Shown here: one piece after another, positions 1 to 8,861 of the stretch
How positions within the stretch are numbered: position 1 is the stretch's first letter
Layout of the letters: every line of letters starts with the position of its first letter
Origin: an uncultured Thermoguttaceae bacterium
GTDB lineage: Bacteria > Planctomycetota > Planctomycetia > Pirellulales > Thermoguttaceae
Length of the DNA: 64,000 bases
NCBI GenBank assembly: GCA_938042245.1
Contig: CALIRO010000032.1
Span: 27,750 to 91,749 of the forward strand
Direction: 5' to 3'
Position numbers and translations under genes: made by a program
The notes under the pieces: generated by a model
The model's input: only the letters and a program-made list of their open reading frames with translations
Databases searched by the model: none
What the model was told of the DNA's origin: nothing

Positions 1-27
1 GAAGCTTCGTGATTGATCCGAGAAAAG

Positions 28-142
28 CCTTTGGGTGTGATGCCCGCGAAAGCGGGAATCCAGAACAAATCAATGAGCACAAAAAAAATGGGACTGCTGC
101 TTTCGCAGGAATGCCGTGGTACCCCATTCGGCTGAAATGGTA
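28..142. repeat. Family 2 dispersed repeat, partial copy
   Basis: Ends in ATTCGGCTGAAATGG, the right terminus seen in the complete family 2 copy at 36813-36969. The interior shares the blocks CAGAACAAAT and CTTTCGCAGGAATGCC with the copy near 51060-51176. The left terminus is not recognisable. I see no coding sequence here; the 108-codon ORF that covers it has repeat-like composition. Confidence 0.5.
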
Positions 143-307
143 CTGGTTGATTAAAACTACGGCGGAGGGATTTGTCAGCCAGGGCAGAGGCAACCCGGAG
201 AGCATGAAAAATTGCCAAACAGCCAGCTCTACTAACAGAAGAACGAGTGGCTTCCCTTTCCGAGGCGGCTGCCACTTTGGCAAAATCGAACTAGGCTCGA
301 CTTTTCC

Positions 308-345
308 CATTTTTCATAACTCTTTTTTCCGATAGTGAGGTAGTA
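308..345. repeat. Family 3 short repeat (TTTTTCATAACTC type)
   Basis: The block TTTTTCATAACTC followed by T-rich sequence and CCGATAGT recurs near 30963-30990 and 39089-39118. The latter two copies are also followed about 80 bp later by GAT(T/C)GCCTTTCCG. Function unknown; it lies in intergenic DNA each time. Confidence 0.45.
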
Positions 346-368
346 AACTGGATTTGTTCCCATAATTT

Positions 369-1251
369 GGAACCTCTGAATAAACGCCAGCTGAACTGAA
401 AATTTTATCCTTGTCAGATTTTTTTCACTTTTGGGGCGAGTCGGAAGAGGGGAAACGCTCGGAGAGGAGTTTCTCTGGTTTCTCTAAGTTGCCTGTTTTA
501 TGCTCGTAAGTTGCCTTCGGCGCGCACAGGTAAGCGCCCTAGCTAAAACAAACTGCTGTTTAGCCGCCCTCCAGATATTCCAACAGGCGATGCCAATAGA
601 TGTTCACACGGGCAAGCGCTGCATACGCATATTCGGCATTTTTCTTTAAGCCCCGAAACCGCACCCGACGCCTGCCAGGGCATGATCCGGTTCATCGTGT
701 GCAAGAACTCATGCCGCCGGGTGGGTTTTCGGCGTTGGTCAAAGCCTAGACGGGCCAAAGCGGCTTGTCCTGGGGGGGCTGGATGTTGTAGGATGGCCAA
801 TCGGCTAGTTCACTTTGCCACGGCTGGAAAAGATCGCTTGTCCAAAGCGTCGCTGGATGGGTTCTCCTCGCATCCGTTGGGCCTCCTTTGGGGATGGTCC
901 TCTGCATAAGTCCTTCCAGAATCTGGCTAAACAAATCCACTTAACTTATGGGCAGTCCATAGGTTAGGTAAAAGATTTCTTTTTGCGAATTCCCCCTCCA
1001 AAGAAGATCCCCCGGCAGAAAAAGAGAGCATTCCCCGCCAGAAAAGATTTTCCCAAAATTTTTTCCCATGTTTGACAGCGCCAGGGGGAGTAGAATACGA
1101 AAAGTACGGTCATTGCAGAGAGTACATAAGGAATGAGTGGGATTTACTGATATTGGGCCTGCTGGGTTACGGGTATTAGGCCTGCTGGGCCGATTTACAG
1201 CCCCCAAACCCCCACTGGGTTAAAAACCGGCAGTTATGCAGAGGTTTCAAG
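369..1251 (-). mobile_element. Decayed IS5-type insertion sequence (remnant)
   Basis: A left-end sequence GGAACCTCTGAATAA lies at 369-383 and an inverted similar sequence TTATGCAGAGGTTTC at about 1234-1248; these resemble the ends of the family 1 small elements in this window. Between them, on the minus strand, is a transposase remnant. The outer limits are uncertain: another end-like sequence GGTCCTCTGCATAA sits at 897-910, and the 800-1250 part is too long for a normal IS5 leader, so several insertions or deletions have probably overlapped. The assignment to the IS5 group rests on remembered protein motifs. Confidence 0.4.
551..800 (-). pseudogene. IS5-family transposase, internally deleted remnant
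   Basis: Reading the minus strand, the first half (about 800-670) gives an IS5-like N-terminus with KPTRRHEFLHTMNRIMPW, resembling the usual R-x-x-F-L-x-x-M-x-x-x-V-P-W motif. After a frame change near 665 the sequence gives VRFRGLKKNAEYAYAALA and a stop at about 551, which resembles the C-terminal VRYRGLxKN motif of the same family. The catalytic middle, several hundred bases in intact members, is missing. It is therefore a deletion derivative that cannot encode an active enzyme. Confidence 0.5.
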
Positions 1252-1275
1252 GATCTTTCCCTGGGAGGAAATCCA
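801..1275. other. Intergenic region upstream of the FAD oxidoreductase
   Basis: No convincing gene. It holds a sequence block with CCCATGTTTGACAGCGCC (1067-1084) closely similar to one at 61287-61306 upstream of the DUF1559 gene. TTGACA at 1072-1077 could be a -35 element, but no well-spaced -10 is obvious. Confidence 0.35.
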
Positions 1276-2862
1276 ATGGAACGGTCAGATAAGCCCAATT
1301 CACCCTATGATCGGCGGCGATTTTTACAGATGTCGGCGGCCGGTTTGGCTGCTTTCGGTTTCGGAGCAGAGCAGGCGAGGGGCGTCCAGGCGAACGCATC
1401 CGCAGAAAATAAAGTTCAAGCGGAGAAGTTGCCAGCGGGGCGGGGCAGGGGCTCGGGGGATCGCTCGCCCTCGGCGCAAGCCGGAGCTACCCCTTCTGCT
1501 TTGCCGTCGGAAAGCGCGCGGGTGGAAGGCGGCTATGTGATGGTTCCGGCCCGAAGGGTTCCGGTTTTAGCGGAGGCGGACCTTGTAGTTTGCGGCGGCG
1601 GCCCTGCGGGCGTTGCTGCCGCCTGCTCGGCGGCCCGCCGAGGGGTCAAAGTCATCCTACTGGAACGCTGGCCAAGCGTCGGCGGTATGGCTACCAACGC
1701 CTTGGTCAATATTTGGCACACCAGCGACCGCACGAAACAGGTCATCTATGGTCTCGTTCAGGAGGCCATCGAACGGGGAGGACGTTTTGTCCATCGATAT
1801 CCAGATTATCCCCATCGGTACGAAACCCACTGGTTCGACCCGGAAGGTATGCGACTGGTTTTCCATCAGATGCTTGACGAGGCGAAGGTGCGGACCTTTT
1901 GCGGCTTACAAGCGGTGGAATCCCTGGTAGAAGACGGGTGGATTCGTGGTGTGTTGGTCGATAGCAAGCGGGGCCGACGCGCAGTCCTGGGCCGGTTTGT
2001 CATCGACGCCACCGGCGACGGCGATGTGGCCGCCAATGCCGGGCTAGCCTTCGAGGTTGGTCGGCCAAGCGACGGCCGGGTGCAGGGGATGACGATGATG
2101 TATCGGCTAATCGGCGTAGAGCCTTCGCAGGCTACGCCCGAGGGCGCGGCCCGGGTGCTTGGCCGGATGCGGCAGCTTCGGCAGGAGGGGAAATTTCCGC
2201 CGTTTTTTGACAAAGCCGCCGAACATTATCTGCGCCATCCGCCGTCGTGGTCCACATCATTGAACATGTGTCCGGTCGCAGGCAACCCGTTGGACGAGGA
2301 GGAACTGACCCGGCTGAGTGTGCAGGCCCGTCGGCAGGTGTATCAATACGTCGATTTGTGGCGGGCTGAGGCGCCCGGCTTTCAAAAAGCCGAGGTCTTA
2401 CAGATGGGGTTTAGTCTAGGGATTCGGGAGTCCCGGCGAATCCGTGGCCTGAAGACGTTAGATGCACAAATGATCCTAAACGCCCAGAAACAGCCGGACG
2501 CCCTCGGCCATGGCTTCTGGATGATCGACATCCACGATCCGCTCGGCAGCGGGCATACCACTTGGGCCGAGCAAAATCCCCGCCAAATGGTTCCGCCCGG
2601 CCAAAGCTACCATATTCCTCTGGGGATGTGCCTGAACCGACAGATACCCAATCTGGCCGTGGTCGGCCGATGCGCCTCGGCTACCCACGAGGCCCTGGCT
2701 TCCGTGCGAATCCAAACCCATTGTATGGTGATGGGCCAGGGGGTGGGCACCTGCGTCGCCTTGGCTCTCCAGAGCGGCTGCGACTTGGCCCAAGTGGACC
2801 TCCGCAAACTCCAGAGTGCCCTCCGCGCCGACGGTGTCTATCTGGAAGACGTGCCGGAATAA
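1276..2862 (+). CDS. Tat-exported FAD-dependent oxidoreductase
   Basis: A 528-residue flavoprotein of the type annotated as FAD-dependent oxidoreductase in planctomycetes; the substrate is unknown. The N-terminus carries a twin-arginine signal (RRRFLQM at about 13-19, then a hydrophobic stretch to about residue 35), so it should be exported folded. A low-complexity Ala/Gly/Ser linker follows, then a Rossmann fold with VVCGGGPAGVAAA near residue 105 for FAD binding and an acidic strand end (LLER) about 25 residues later. VIDATGDGDVAA near residue 240 is the second FAD-contact motif of this group. The ATG at 1276 has a strong ribosome site (GGGAGGAA, 6-nt spacer). It faces the convergent histidine phosphatase gene. 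Confidence 0.85.
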   Translation: MERSDKPNSPYDRRRFLQMSAAGLAAFGFGAEQARGVQANASAENKVQAEKLPAGRGRGSGDRSPSAQAGATPSALPSESARVEGGYVMVPARRVPVLAEADLVVCGGGPAGVAAACSAARRGVKVILLERWPSVGGMATNALVNIWHTSDRTKQVIYGLVQEAIERGGRFVHRYPDYPHRYETHWFDPEGMRLVFHQMLDEAKVRTFCGLQAVESLVEDGWIRGVLVDSKRGRRAVLGRFVIDATGDGDVAANAGLAFEVGRPSDGRVQGMTMMYRLIGVEPSQATPEGAARVLGRMRQLRQEGKFPPFFDKAAEHYLRHPPSWSTSLNMCPVAGNPLDEEELTRLSVQARRQVYQYVDLWRAEAPGFQKAEVLQMGFSLGIRESRRIRGLKTLDAQMILNAQKQPDALGHGFWMIDIHDPLGSGHTTWAEQNPRQMVPPGQSYHIPLGMCLNRQIPNLAVVGRCASATHEALASVRIQTHCMVMGQGVGTCVALALQSGCDLAQVDLRKLQSALRADGVYLEDVPE

Positions 2863-2909
2863 CGGAAACAAGGAAGGGTATCCGAATCGAGGCCCAGGAG
2901 GCGGTTAGG

Positions 2910-3563
2910 TTATGCTTGGCCGTCGAACAGGTGGAAGATCATATTTAGCGTGATCAGCTTCCTTTTTTCGGCCTGGAACCTTAGGATGCTGACGCCGCAG
3001 TTGTCCTGACTGATGCGGCGGTATTGAGAAACAGGGATGCCCAGCACATGGGCCAGCAAACAGCGGTTGACGACGTTGTGGGCCACGACAGCGATGGCTT
3101 GGCCGAGGTGTTGCGGGACGATCTGGCCCAGGGCGGCCACCGCGCGATCTTGCACCTGTTGGAAGGTTTCGCCTTCGGGGTATCCATACTGGCCGGCGTC
3201 GGTCAGGAACAGATCGTACCCCTGGGGGTCTTGTTGGCGGATGGCGGTCCAGTCCAGGCCTTCCCATCGCCCCACATCGACTTCGGTGAGGCCTTCGAGT
3301 TCATAGACGGGGGCCCGGTGGGGCAGGGCGATCTGTTCGGCCGTCTGGCGTGCCCGGAGCAGGGGGCTAGTGTAAACAGCTTGCAGGGGGACCTGGGCCA
3401 GGAGCTGGGCGGTCCGCTCGGCTTGCCAGCGGCCTTGGGGCGCAAGCGGCGCGTTGAGCCTTCGGCCCTGAAGCCGGGGCGGCTGCGCCAGATTGTGCTC
3501 CGTGGCGCCGTGCCGAATCAAATACACCAAGCAACTATCCGGGGCAGGGCAGGGGAGTGTCAA
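2910..3563 (-). CDS. Histidine phosphatase (phosphoglycerate mutase-like)
   Basis: A cytosolic phosphatase of the histidine phosphatase superfamily, related to cobalamin-phosphate phosphatase and phosphoglycerate mutase-like enzymes; the substrate cannot be told from sequence. The phosphohistidine motif YLIRHGATEH lies about 17 residues in, SPLLRARQTAE follows, GRWEGLDW and the acidic E-V-D-V-G segment are present, and the second catalytic His is in VVAHNVVNR (Asn where many have Gly). I chose a TTG start at 3563 because GAGG precedes it by 8 nt; the reading frame stays open to another TTG at 3605. Length of about 217 residues is normal for the family. Confidence 0.8.
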   Translation of the reverse strand: MTLPCPAPDSCLVYLIRHGATEHNLAQPPRLQGRRLNAPLAPQGRWQAERTAQLLAQVPLQAVYTSPLLRARQTAEQIALPHRAPVYELEGLTEVDVGRWEGLDWTAIRQQDPQGYDLFLTDAGQYGYPEGETFQQVQDRAVAALGQIVPQHLGQAIAVVAHNVVNRCLLAHVLGIPVSQYRRISQDNCGVSILRFQAEKRKLITLNMIFHLFDGQA

Positions 3564-3777
3564 TTTTTTTACCTCGCTTGAACTACCGGAACCCTTTTCG
3601 TCCAATAGGAATCTGGCTGCCGCATAAGCAGTACTTTACGTCTGCTGAGCATGCTTTTGCCGCAGTGGGTAGGGGCGTTTTGTCCCCTCACTCGACGTGC
3701 TTCGCTCGCCGGCCTCTTCCAGCATGGGAGAGGCGGATAACTTGCCTGTGCCTTTTGGGGAGAAAGGGGCAATAGGG

Positions 3778-4818
3778 CTATTTTTGTACATGTTTACTGG
3801 CCAGTCGGGCGGCCACCCGCAGCGCCTCAATCATTCCGGCGGTCTCGGCACAGCGCTTCCAGGCAATATCGAAGGCGGTGCCGTGGGCCACGCTGGTCCG
3901 TACGATCGGCAGGCCTAAGGTTACGTTGACGGCCCGGTACATGCCCAGCAGTTTCAAGGCGATATGGCCTTGGTCGTGGTACATGGCCACCACGGCGTCG
4001 AACTGGCCGTCCCGGGCGCGAACCATCAGGGTATCTACAGGCAAGGGGCCTTGGACATCGAGGCCCTCTTGGCGGGCCAGCTGGAGGGCCGGTTGGAGGA
4101 TGCATTTTTCTTCATGGCCAAATAGTCCGCCTTCGCCGGCATGGGGGTTGAGGGCGGCCAGGCCGATCCGGGGGCGTTGACCCGGCGGCATGAGCCGACG
4201 CATAAACTGGTCGGCCAATCGGCACTTGGCCAGCACGTTTTCTACCGTCAATTGGTCAAAGACCTGGCGCAGGGCGGTATGCAGGGTTACATGGACCACG
4301 GCCAAACCGGCGGGACTGCGGATCTGGTCGTCCGGCCCAAGGTAGAGCATCATGGCGAAATCGCGCACTCCGCACAAGCTGGCCAAAAGTTCTGTATGGC
4401 CGGGATAGTCGTAGCCGGCCTGATGGAGGGCTTCTTTGTGCAACGGGGCGGTGCTGAGGGCGTCGGCCTGGCCGGCCAAAACCAATTGGGCAGCCTGGAC
4501 GACGGCCTGGTAGGCGGCCCGGCCCGCCCGAGCATCTACCCTGCCGGGCCGAACCTGGAGCACCTCGTCCTCACAAACCGGCAGGCAGGGCAGCAGGGCA
4601 GGGGAGGGCTGCGCCTCCGAAGGACTGGAGATTTCCTGCACCTGGATCGGCAGACGCCACAACCGGGCGGCTCGGCGGAGGATTTCCGGATGGCCCACAA
4701 CGAAGGGTCGGCAGATTTCATGTACAAATGTTTCTGGCCAAGCGGCCACAATCACCTCCGGCCCAATACCAGCCGGGTCGCCCATGCTAATGGCTATCCT
4801 CGGTCTAGATTCGCCCAC
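3778..4818 (-). CDS. pdxA: 4-hydroxythreonine-4-phosphate dehydrogenase
   Basis: NAD-dependent oxidation and decarboxylation of 4-phosphohydroxy-L-threonine in pyridoxal phosphate synthesis (DXP-dependent route), cytosolic, normally a zinc-containing dimer. Visible family signatures are ISMGDPAGIGPE near the N-terminus, TAPLHKEALHQAGYDYPGHT (metal/substrate region), LNPHAGEGGLFG, and AMYHDQGHIALK with GLPIVRTSVAHGTAFDIAW near the C-terminus. Length, about 346 residues, is typical. The start is probably GTG at 4818, 8 nt behind GGAGG; the frame is open to a TTG at 4833. It is divergent from dtd. Confidence 0.93.
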   Translation of the reverse strand: MGESRPRIAISMGDPAGIGPEVIVAAWPETFVHEICRPFVVGHPEILRRAARLWRLPIQVQEISSPSEAQPSPALLPCLPVCEDEVLQVRPGRVDARAGRAAYQAVVQAAQLVLAGQADALSTAPLHKEALHQAGYDYPGHTELLASLCGVRDFAMMLYLGPDDQIRSPAGLAVVHVTLHTALRQVFDQLTVENVLAKCRLADQFMRRLMPPGQRPRIGLAALNPHAGEGGLFGHEEKCILQPALQLARQEGLDVQGPLPVDTLMVRARDGQFDAVVAMYHDQGHIALKLLGMYRAVNVTLGLPIVRTSVAHGTAFDIAWKRCAETAGMIEALRVAARLASKHVQK

Positions 4819-5137
4819 GGCCAACACCTCCAAAATCCTCTATTTTAGCCTCCTTGGCCCGAAAGGAAAAGGCAGTGCTGGGTACCTCCGGCCCACCTAA
4901 CCCCACCTCCTTGCACCCTAAGGAGTCGGAAAACACAATTAATCTTGCTAACCCATGGGAAATCCCCGGGGTAGGGCAGGGGAGGAAACAGGGGCCAGGG
5001 CAGGGGAGGTAAAAAGGCCGGGGCAGAACAGGGGCGATAAGAAGGACAGAGGGGCAAAAAAGACCTCCCTACCGGCATCGAATTCCGAATCCAGTGGAGG
5101 CGAAGAAGGGCAGGGGGCAAAAAGGAGAAGCGATCTT
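4819..5137. other. pdxA-dtd divergent intergenic region with CCCTGCCC-type words
   Basis: No gene on either strand that I can support; the frame of dtd runs through it without a stop but the encoded sequence is Gly/Arg/Lys-rich and unlike the family. It contains several copies of GGGCAGGG (about 4973-5010 and 5109-5117), so the open frame is probably repeat composition. The promoters of both genes must lie here, but I cannot point to boxes. Confidence 0.5.
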
Positions 5138-5596
5138 ATGCGAGCATGTATCCAACGGGTAAGCCGGGCCGAGGTGCGGGTTGGCGGCCAGCCCTGCGCC
5201 CAAATAGGCCGGGGGATGCTCGTGCTTTTGGGCGTCGCCCAGGACGATACGGAAGCCGACGCCCGGCTTTTGGCCGACAAGGTGGCCGGGCTTCGGATCT
5301 TTGAAGACTCGGCCGGCAAGATGAACCTGGCCCTGAAGGAGGTGGGGGGAAGCATATTAGTAGTCAGCCAGTTCACGTTGCTTGCTCAATGCTGGAACGG
5401 CCGCCGGCCCAGTTTTACCGAAGCCGCCCCGCCGGAAAAAGCGGTCCAACTGTATGAACTGTTCGTCCAGACCGTAGCCGCTCAGGGCATCCCGGTCGCC
5501 ACCGGCCGATTCCGGGAGCATATGGAGGTGGAACTAGTAAACGACGGGCCGGTTACTTTTGTGCTCCAAACCCGCCGGGGCCAACCGGATCGGTAG
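5138..5596 (+). CDS. dtd: D-aminoacyl-tRNA deacylase
   Basis: Hydrolyses D-aminoacyl-tRNA (and Gly-tRNA-Ala) to keep D-amino acids out of translation; a homodimeric cytosolic enzyme. The 152 residues match DTD along the whole length: MRACIQRVSRAEVRVGG at the start, GMLVLLGV, KVAGLRIFED, the active-site SQFTLLAQ near residue 80 and the cross-subunit Gly-cisPro motif NDGPVTF near the C-terminus. The open frame extends upstream to 4955, but the ATG at 5138 has AAGGAG a few bases before it and gives the standard family length. A clear terminator follows at 5641. Confidence 0.95.
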   Translation: MRACIQRVSRAEVRVGGQPCAQIGRGMLVLLGVAQDDTEADARLLADKVAGLRIFEDSAGKMNLALKEVGGSILVVSQFTLLAQCWNGRRPSFTEAAPPEKAVQLYELFVQTVAAQGIPVATGRFREHMEVELVNDGPVTFVLQTRRGQPDR

Positions 5597-5640
5597 GAAC
5601 GCTTTTCGTACCCTTTCCAACGAAGGGACACCTCGTGGGA

Positions 5641-5677
5641 AATCGCCTCTCCCGCGGCGGGGAGAGGCGATTTTTTT
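5641..5677 (+). terminator. Rho-independent terminator after dtd
   Basis: A 13-bp stem AATCGCCTCTCCC / GGGAGAGGCGATT with a short GC-rich loop runs directly into a run of seven T. It lies 45 nt past the dtd stop codon and points the same way. Confidence 0.85.
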
Positions 5678-5704
5678 GCGGCGGGCAGAGGAATGAACAA
5701 AGTA

Positions 5705-5830
5705 GCAGTTCAAGCCGCCTGGATTCCCGCTTGCGCGAGGATGACAAGAAGGCTGCCTGTGCAGGGATGGCAAGAAGGCTACTTGCGCGGGGATGACAAG
5801 AGGGCTGCTTGCGCGAGAATGACCATAGAT
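5705..5830. repeat. Tandem array of GCGCGxGxATGAC repeat units
   Basis: About four imperfect tandem units of roughly 30-33 bp, each with a core such as CTTGCGCGAGGATGACAAGA, differing at a few bases (CTTGCGCGAGGATGAC, CTGTGCAGGGATGGC, CTTGCGCGGGGATGAC, CTTGCGCGAGAATGACC). Single relatives (CCTGCGCGGGAATGCC and similar) are scattered in other spacers, for example near 10470, 22050, 25195 and 30885. No coding role is apparent. Confidence 0.6.
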
Positions 5831-6027
5831 CTGTAGATCTGTACTTTTGCGAGAAGTACAGATAGCGCTATTCGGCTGGTATGGTACATTTTTCCTAACC
5901 CGGCGAACCTCGACCAATCCCAAAAGGGGCGGGGCAGGGGAGGGTAGGGCAGGGCGTTGCTTGGCCGGTGGCTCGGCGCACTGGCTCTCAGCCGGGCTTA
6001 GGCCTGACCGGCCTCCCAAGCGTTCTG

Positions 6028-7692
6028 TTACTTTTCCCAATGGACGATCCAGGATTTCCAATCGCAGCGGATCGTTTTCAGACGCAACGTGAGGGCCTTG
6101 AACTCCAGGTCCAGTTCCTTCTGTTCTTTGTTGATCTGACGCATGGTCTGGGCGGCTTCGATCATTTTTTGGTCGGCTTCGCGTTGCCTTTGACGCACGT
6201 GCGGATCGGAGGCGAGGCCCTCCACGGCGGAAGGCGTCTCGGCCCGGGCCTTTTGGTAGTCGGCCTCCGCTTGTTGATATCGCATGTTCCACCATTTGAT
6301 GACATGTTTAGTCGTAGCCAGATCGTGAGCAATGTCCGCCTCGCTTTTGCCGTAACTGGCAACAAACTTCTCCAGCACCCGGTCGGCGTCGGCAGCCTCT
6401 CGATACTCGGCGCTAAGGATAGCTAGTTCATACGGCATCGTGGCCAAGTCTGTGACAAGCTCTCCATATTTGACCGCGGGCGTGAGCTTTGCTGCCCGCT
6501 TCCATACTTGGCCGTCCGCCACGTTGTCCACCGCGGTGCTGGCCACCGTTTTATAAAATTGCTGGTAGCGGTGGTCGGCAGTCAGGAGGAGTTGGGCGCG
6601 GACTTCCAGTTCCTTGAGGGGCAACTTGGCGTCGGAGAGCCAATCCAAAAGTTGGCCCGACCGTTTCCCGTCCAACCCATACCCGAAGTAGTACTTGCGG
6701 AACAGGTTTTTTCTTTCCTGGGGCAAGGCGTCGAACTTGCGTTTGGCCCAGGGCGGCATCTCCTCCAAGGGTTCTTCGTCCGTAGGGGAGCGGCGGCCTG
6801 GGGAAGGAGGCTCCGGCTTGGTCGGAGGTTGCTCCGGCGGCAAGCGGAACTTCGTGGGCGGTTCTTTGACGCTGATGCGCGGTTCGGAGGCTCTCGGCTC
6901 TTGAGGGGGTTGGGCAGGTTTCGACTCAGCGGTGGCGGCGGTCGCTGAGCGGGTGCGGAATTGCCAAACGCCTTGGCCAGGCGCCCGCCACGCGGCGGGA
7001 GTATTCGCATCGGGCCAAGTTTTTCTTATCGTCTCAACGCCCGGCGGATCTCCTATGAGGCGATTGATTTTGAAGATACTCTCTCCGCTTGTTTCCGCGG
7101 TGACGGTGCCATCTCGGTGCAACTCCAGACGAACTTTTATCAGGTCCACTGTTTTAACGATGCGGTGCGAGGTAATCCGGTTAGGATTCGTATTGGCCCA
7201 ACCCCACGATTGATGTTCTGACTGTTCGTAAGTCCAAGTCCCCACGATCACGTTGCCTTGAAGCGTCCCCTCGAAGGTGCGAGTGGTTTCATAACCTTCC
7301 GACCGAAACGTTTCTGCTTTTTGTTCCGGCTCTTTGAGCGTGGGCAGACGCGATGTAACCATGCCGCCCCGGATTTCATACACGGCGGTTTCGGTCTGTT
7401 GGGGGGCTGCCGGATGCCAACTGACCACTTCGATCGTGCAATCTTCCGGAATGATCGGTTTGGACTCTTTCTGGCGGTCTTCGTCGGTCTTTTGGGGAAG
7501 TCCCTGTTGGGCCAGTCTCTTGGCCCGAGCTTCCAAAGCCTTCAACGAGTCTTCTTGAGATTGAGACGGCGCCTGGGGTGCTGGTTGGACCTCTGCCGCT
7601 GGGACGTCCGGCAGTAGGATAAAAAAGGCCGCCCCTAAAACCAGGACCGATGACGCCCATCGCCGCCGCTTGGGAGTGTGAGATGCTGCCAT
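6028..7692 (-). CDS. Exported hypothetical protein with coiled-coil C-terminus
   Basis: I do not recognise a named family. The 554-residue protein begins with a basic stretch and hydrophobic segment (about residues 12-32, ending PAAE), read as a Sec signal peptide. The first third looks like a beta-rich domain (residues about 80-240: KPIIPEDCTIEVVSWHP, then GTLQGNVIVGTWTYEQ). A Pro/Glu-rich linker (about 250-315) follows, then a helical Lys/Glu/Gln-rich region to the end (READQKMIEAAQTMRQIN), probably coiled coil. The ATG at 7692 has GAGGAGG 9 nt upstream. It follows the DUF457 gene on the same strand. Probably periplasmic; function unknown. Confidence 0.7.
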   Translation of the reverse strand: MAASHTPKRRRWASSVLVLGAAFFILLPDVPAAEVQPAPQAPSQSQEDSLKALEARAKRLAQQGLPQKTDEDRQKESKPIIPEDCTIEVVSWHPAAPQQTETAVYEIRGGMVTSRLPTLKEPEQKAETFRSEGYETTRTFEGTLQGNVIVGTWTYEQSEHQSWGWANTNPNRITSHRIVKTVDLIKVRLELHRDGTVTAETSGESIFKINRLIGDPPGVETIRKTWPDANTPAAWRAPGQGVWQFRTRSATAATAESKPAQPPQEPRASEPRISVKEPPTKFRLPPEQPPTKPEPPSPGRRSPTDEEPLEEMPPWAKRKFDALPQERKNLFRKYYFGYGLDGKRSGQLLDWLSDAKLPLKELEVRAQLLLTADHRYQQFYKTVASTAVDNVADGQVWKRAAKLTPAVKYGELVTDLATMPYELAILSAEYREAADADRVLEKFVASYGKSEADIAHDLATTKHVIKWWNMRYQQAEADYQKARAETPSAVEGLASDPHVRQRQREADQKMIEAAQTMRQINKEQKELDLEFKALTLRLKTIRCDWKSWIVHWEK

Positions 7693-7791
7693 GGCTTTGG
7701 CCTCCTCGAGGGTATTATACCTTTAAGAATCCTTAGGGGGGGTGGAGTTGGGTTATTTTCAGTCGGCGGCCAAAGCGGCCTTTCGTTCTCC

Positions 7792-8709
7792 TTACCGGAA
7801 GAAGCGAAAGAAAGAGCCTTGTTCGGCCTGTGCGGCGGGGGATTGATCCTCGGTTGGGTTTTGCGGCGATGGCGGCGACGGAGGGGCTGGCTTTTGACCG
7901 GATACAGCCGATTCGGGCGGATTCCGGGCGGATTCGGGTTGTTTCGTGGTTTCGGGCTGCTGGGTGCCAGAGCGGGAGTGCGGTTGGGTCAGGGCGTTTT
8001 CCAGGGCGGCCAGACGCTCGCGCTGCGACTCCCAAAACTGGGCCTGAGCTTCCACATACCGACGCTGCACGTCTTCCATCCAGGCCGGCTCGAAAAACAC
8101 AACCACCACCAAAAGCCCCAACACCCCATAGCTCAGTAGGTTCGACCAAGCGTGCGATCCCCACAGTTTCAACGCCGTGCCGAAGGAGCGGCGCAGTTTC
8201 CATCGGCCTCGCACCCACTCCAGACTATAAAGCTCATCCAGCCCCAGATGGCTCAGATACCCCAGCAGCACCCCACCCGCCTTGTACCACCGCAACGCCA
8301 CCTCTTGCCCCGAGGCCAACAAAAAGGCGATCAAGAAGAACACCCCAGCTACGGGCAAACTATGAAACATCCCCCGATGGACTGTGAATTTTTTCAAAAA
8401 CCACCCCAACCCAAACCGGATCAGTAAATAACTGCCTGCCCCGATCAGCACCAATAGCTCCGGCGTGAGGCCGAACGTCCGAAGCCGCTCCAGGAGCATC
8501 ATCGGCACGACCGCGGCAGCAAAGGCCACGCTTTCCCGCAGCGGTCGGCCCGAACCGCTATCCAAATCCGGGAGCATCCCGCTGACGCCGCAAAGTCCAC
8601 CGGCTAATAGGCTGGTCGAAAGCGGCACGTCGTACCAAGCGTAGGCCGCCGCCCCATAGCCAGCGCCTAACACCGTGCTGGTGGCAATATGGGTTACAAA
8701 ATCGGCCAT
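7792..8709 (-). CDS. YdjM/DUF457-type inner-membrane metal-dependent hydrolase
   Basis: A 305-residue membrane protein of the LexA-binding inner membrane protein (YdjM, DUF457) type, described as metal-dependent hydrolases; the substrate is unknown. The N-terminal MADFVTHIATSTVLGAGYG gives the first His, GMLPDLDSGSGR the Asp pair, HRGMFHSLP the next His residues and GYLSHLGLDELYS the last His/Asp pair. About five hydrophobic segments lie in residues 10-210. The last about 75 residues are a Gln/Pro/Ser-rich soluble tail unusual for the family. It lies about 100 bp upstream of the exported hypothetical gene on the same strand. Confidence 0.8.
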   Translation of the reverse strand: MADFVTHIATSTVLGAGYGAAAYAWYDVPLSTSLLAGGLCGVSGMLPDLDSGSGRPLRESVAFAAAVVPMMLLERLRTFGLTPELLVLIGAGSYLLIRFGLGWFLKKFTVHRGMFHSLPVAGVFFLIAFLLASGQEVALRWYKAGGVLLGYLSHLGLDELYSLEWVRGRWKLRRSFGTALKLWGSHAWSNLLSYGVLGLLVVVVFFEPAWMEDVQRRYVEAQAQFWESQRERLAALENALTQPHSRSGTQQPETTKQPESARNPPESAVSGQKPAPPSPPSPQNPTEDQSPAAQAEQGSFFRFFR

Positions 8710-8756
8710 CGTGGCAGTCCTCGGGCCTATCCCGCTCCGCCCAACCGGCGGGAAAA

Positions 8757-8861
8757 CTAGTACGGTACTCCATTGATTATGGAGTATTGGCCGTCGGCGG
8801 CGGCACGGTGGTTGCTACGCCTACCAGGGCTAGTACGTTACCGCATTGATTATGGAGTATT
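8757..8861. repeat. 32-bp direct repeat pair containing a hairpin
   Basis: Two copies, 8757-8788 and 8830-8861, share CTAGTACG and CATTGATTATGGAGTATT and differ in the middle. In the first copy TACTCCAT and ATGGAGTA form a perfect 8-bp stem; in the second, base changes break that stem. They lie just upstream of the DUF457 gene. Confidence 0.6.

Noticed and set aside
4955..5137. N-terminal extension of dtd
   Set aside because: Open only by repeat composition (GGGCAGGG words); the family start and ribosome site are at 5138.
5705..5830. CRISPR-like array
   Set aside because: Tandem units without distinct spacers, no cas genes; ordinary short repeats.
5534..6295. 253-codon minus-strand ORF
   Set aside because: Overlaps dtd and the tandem repeats at 5705-5830; composition is repeat-driven.
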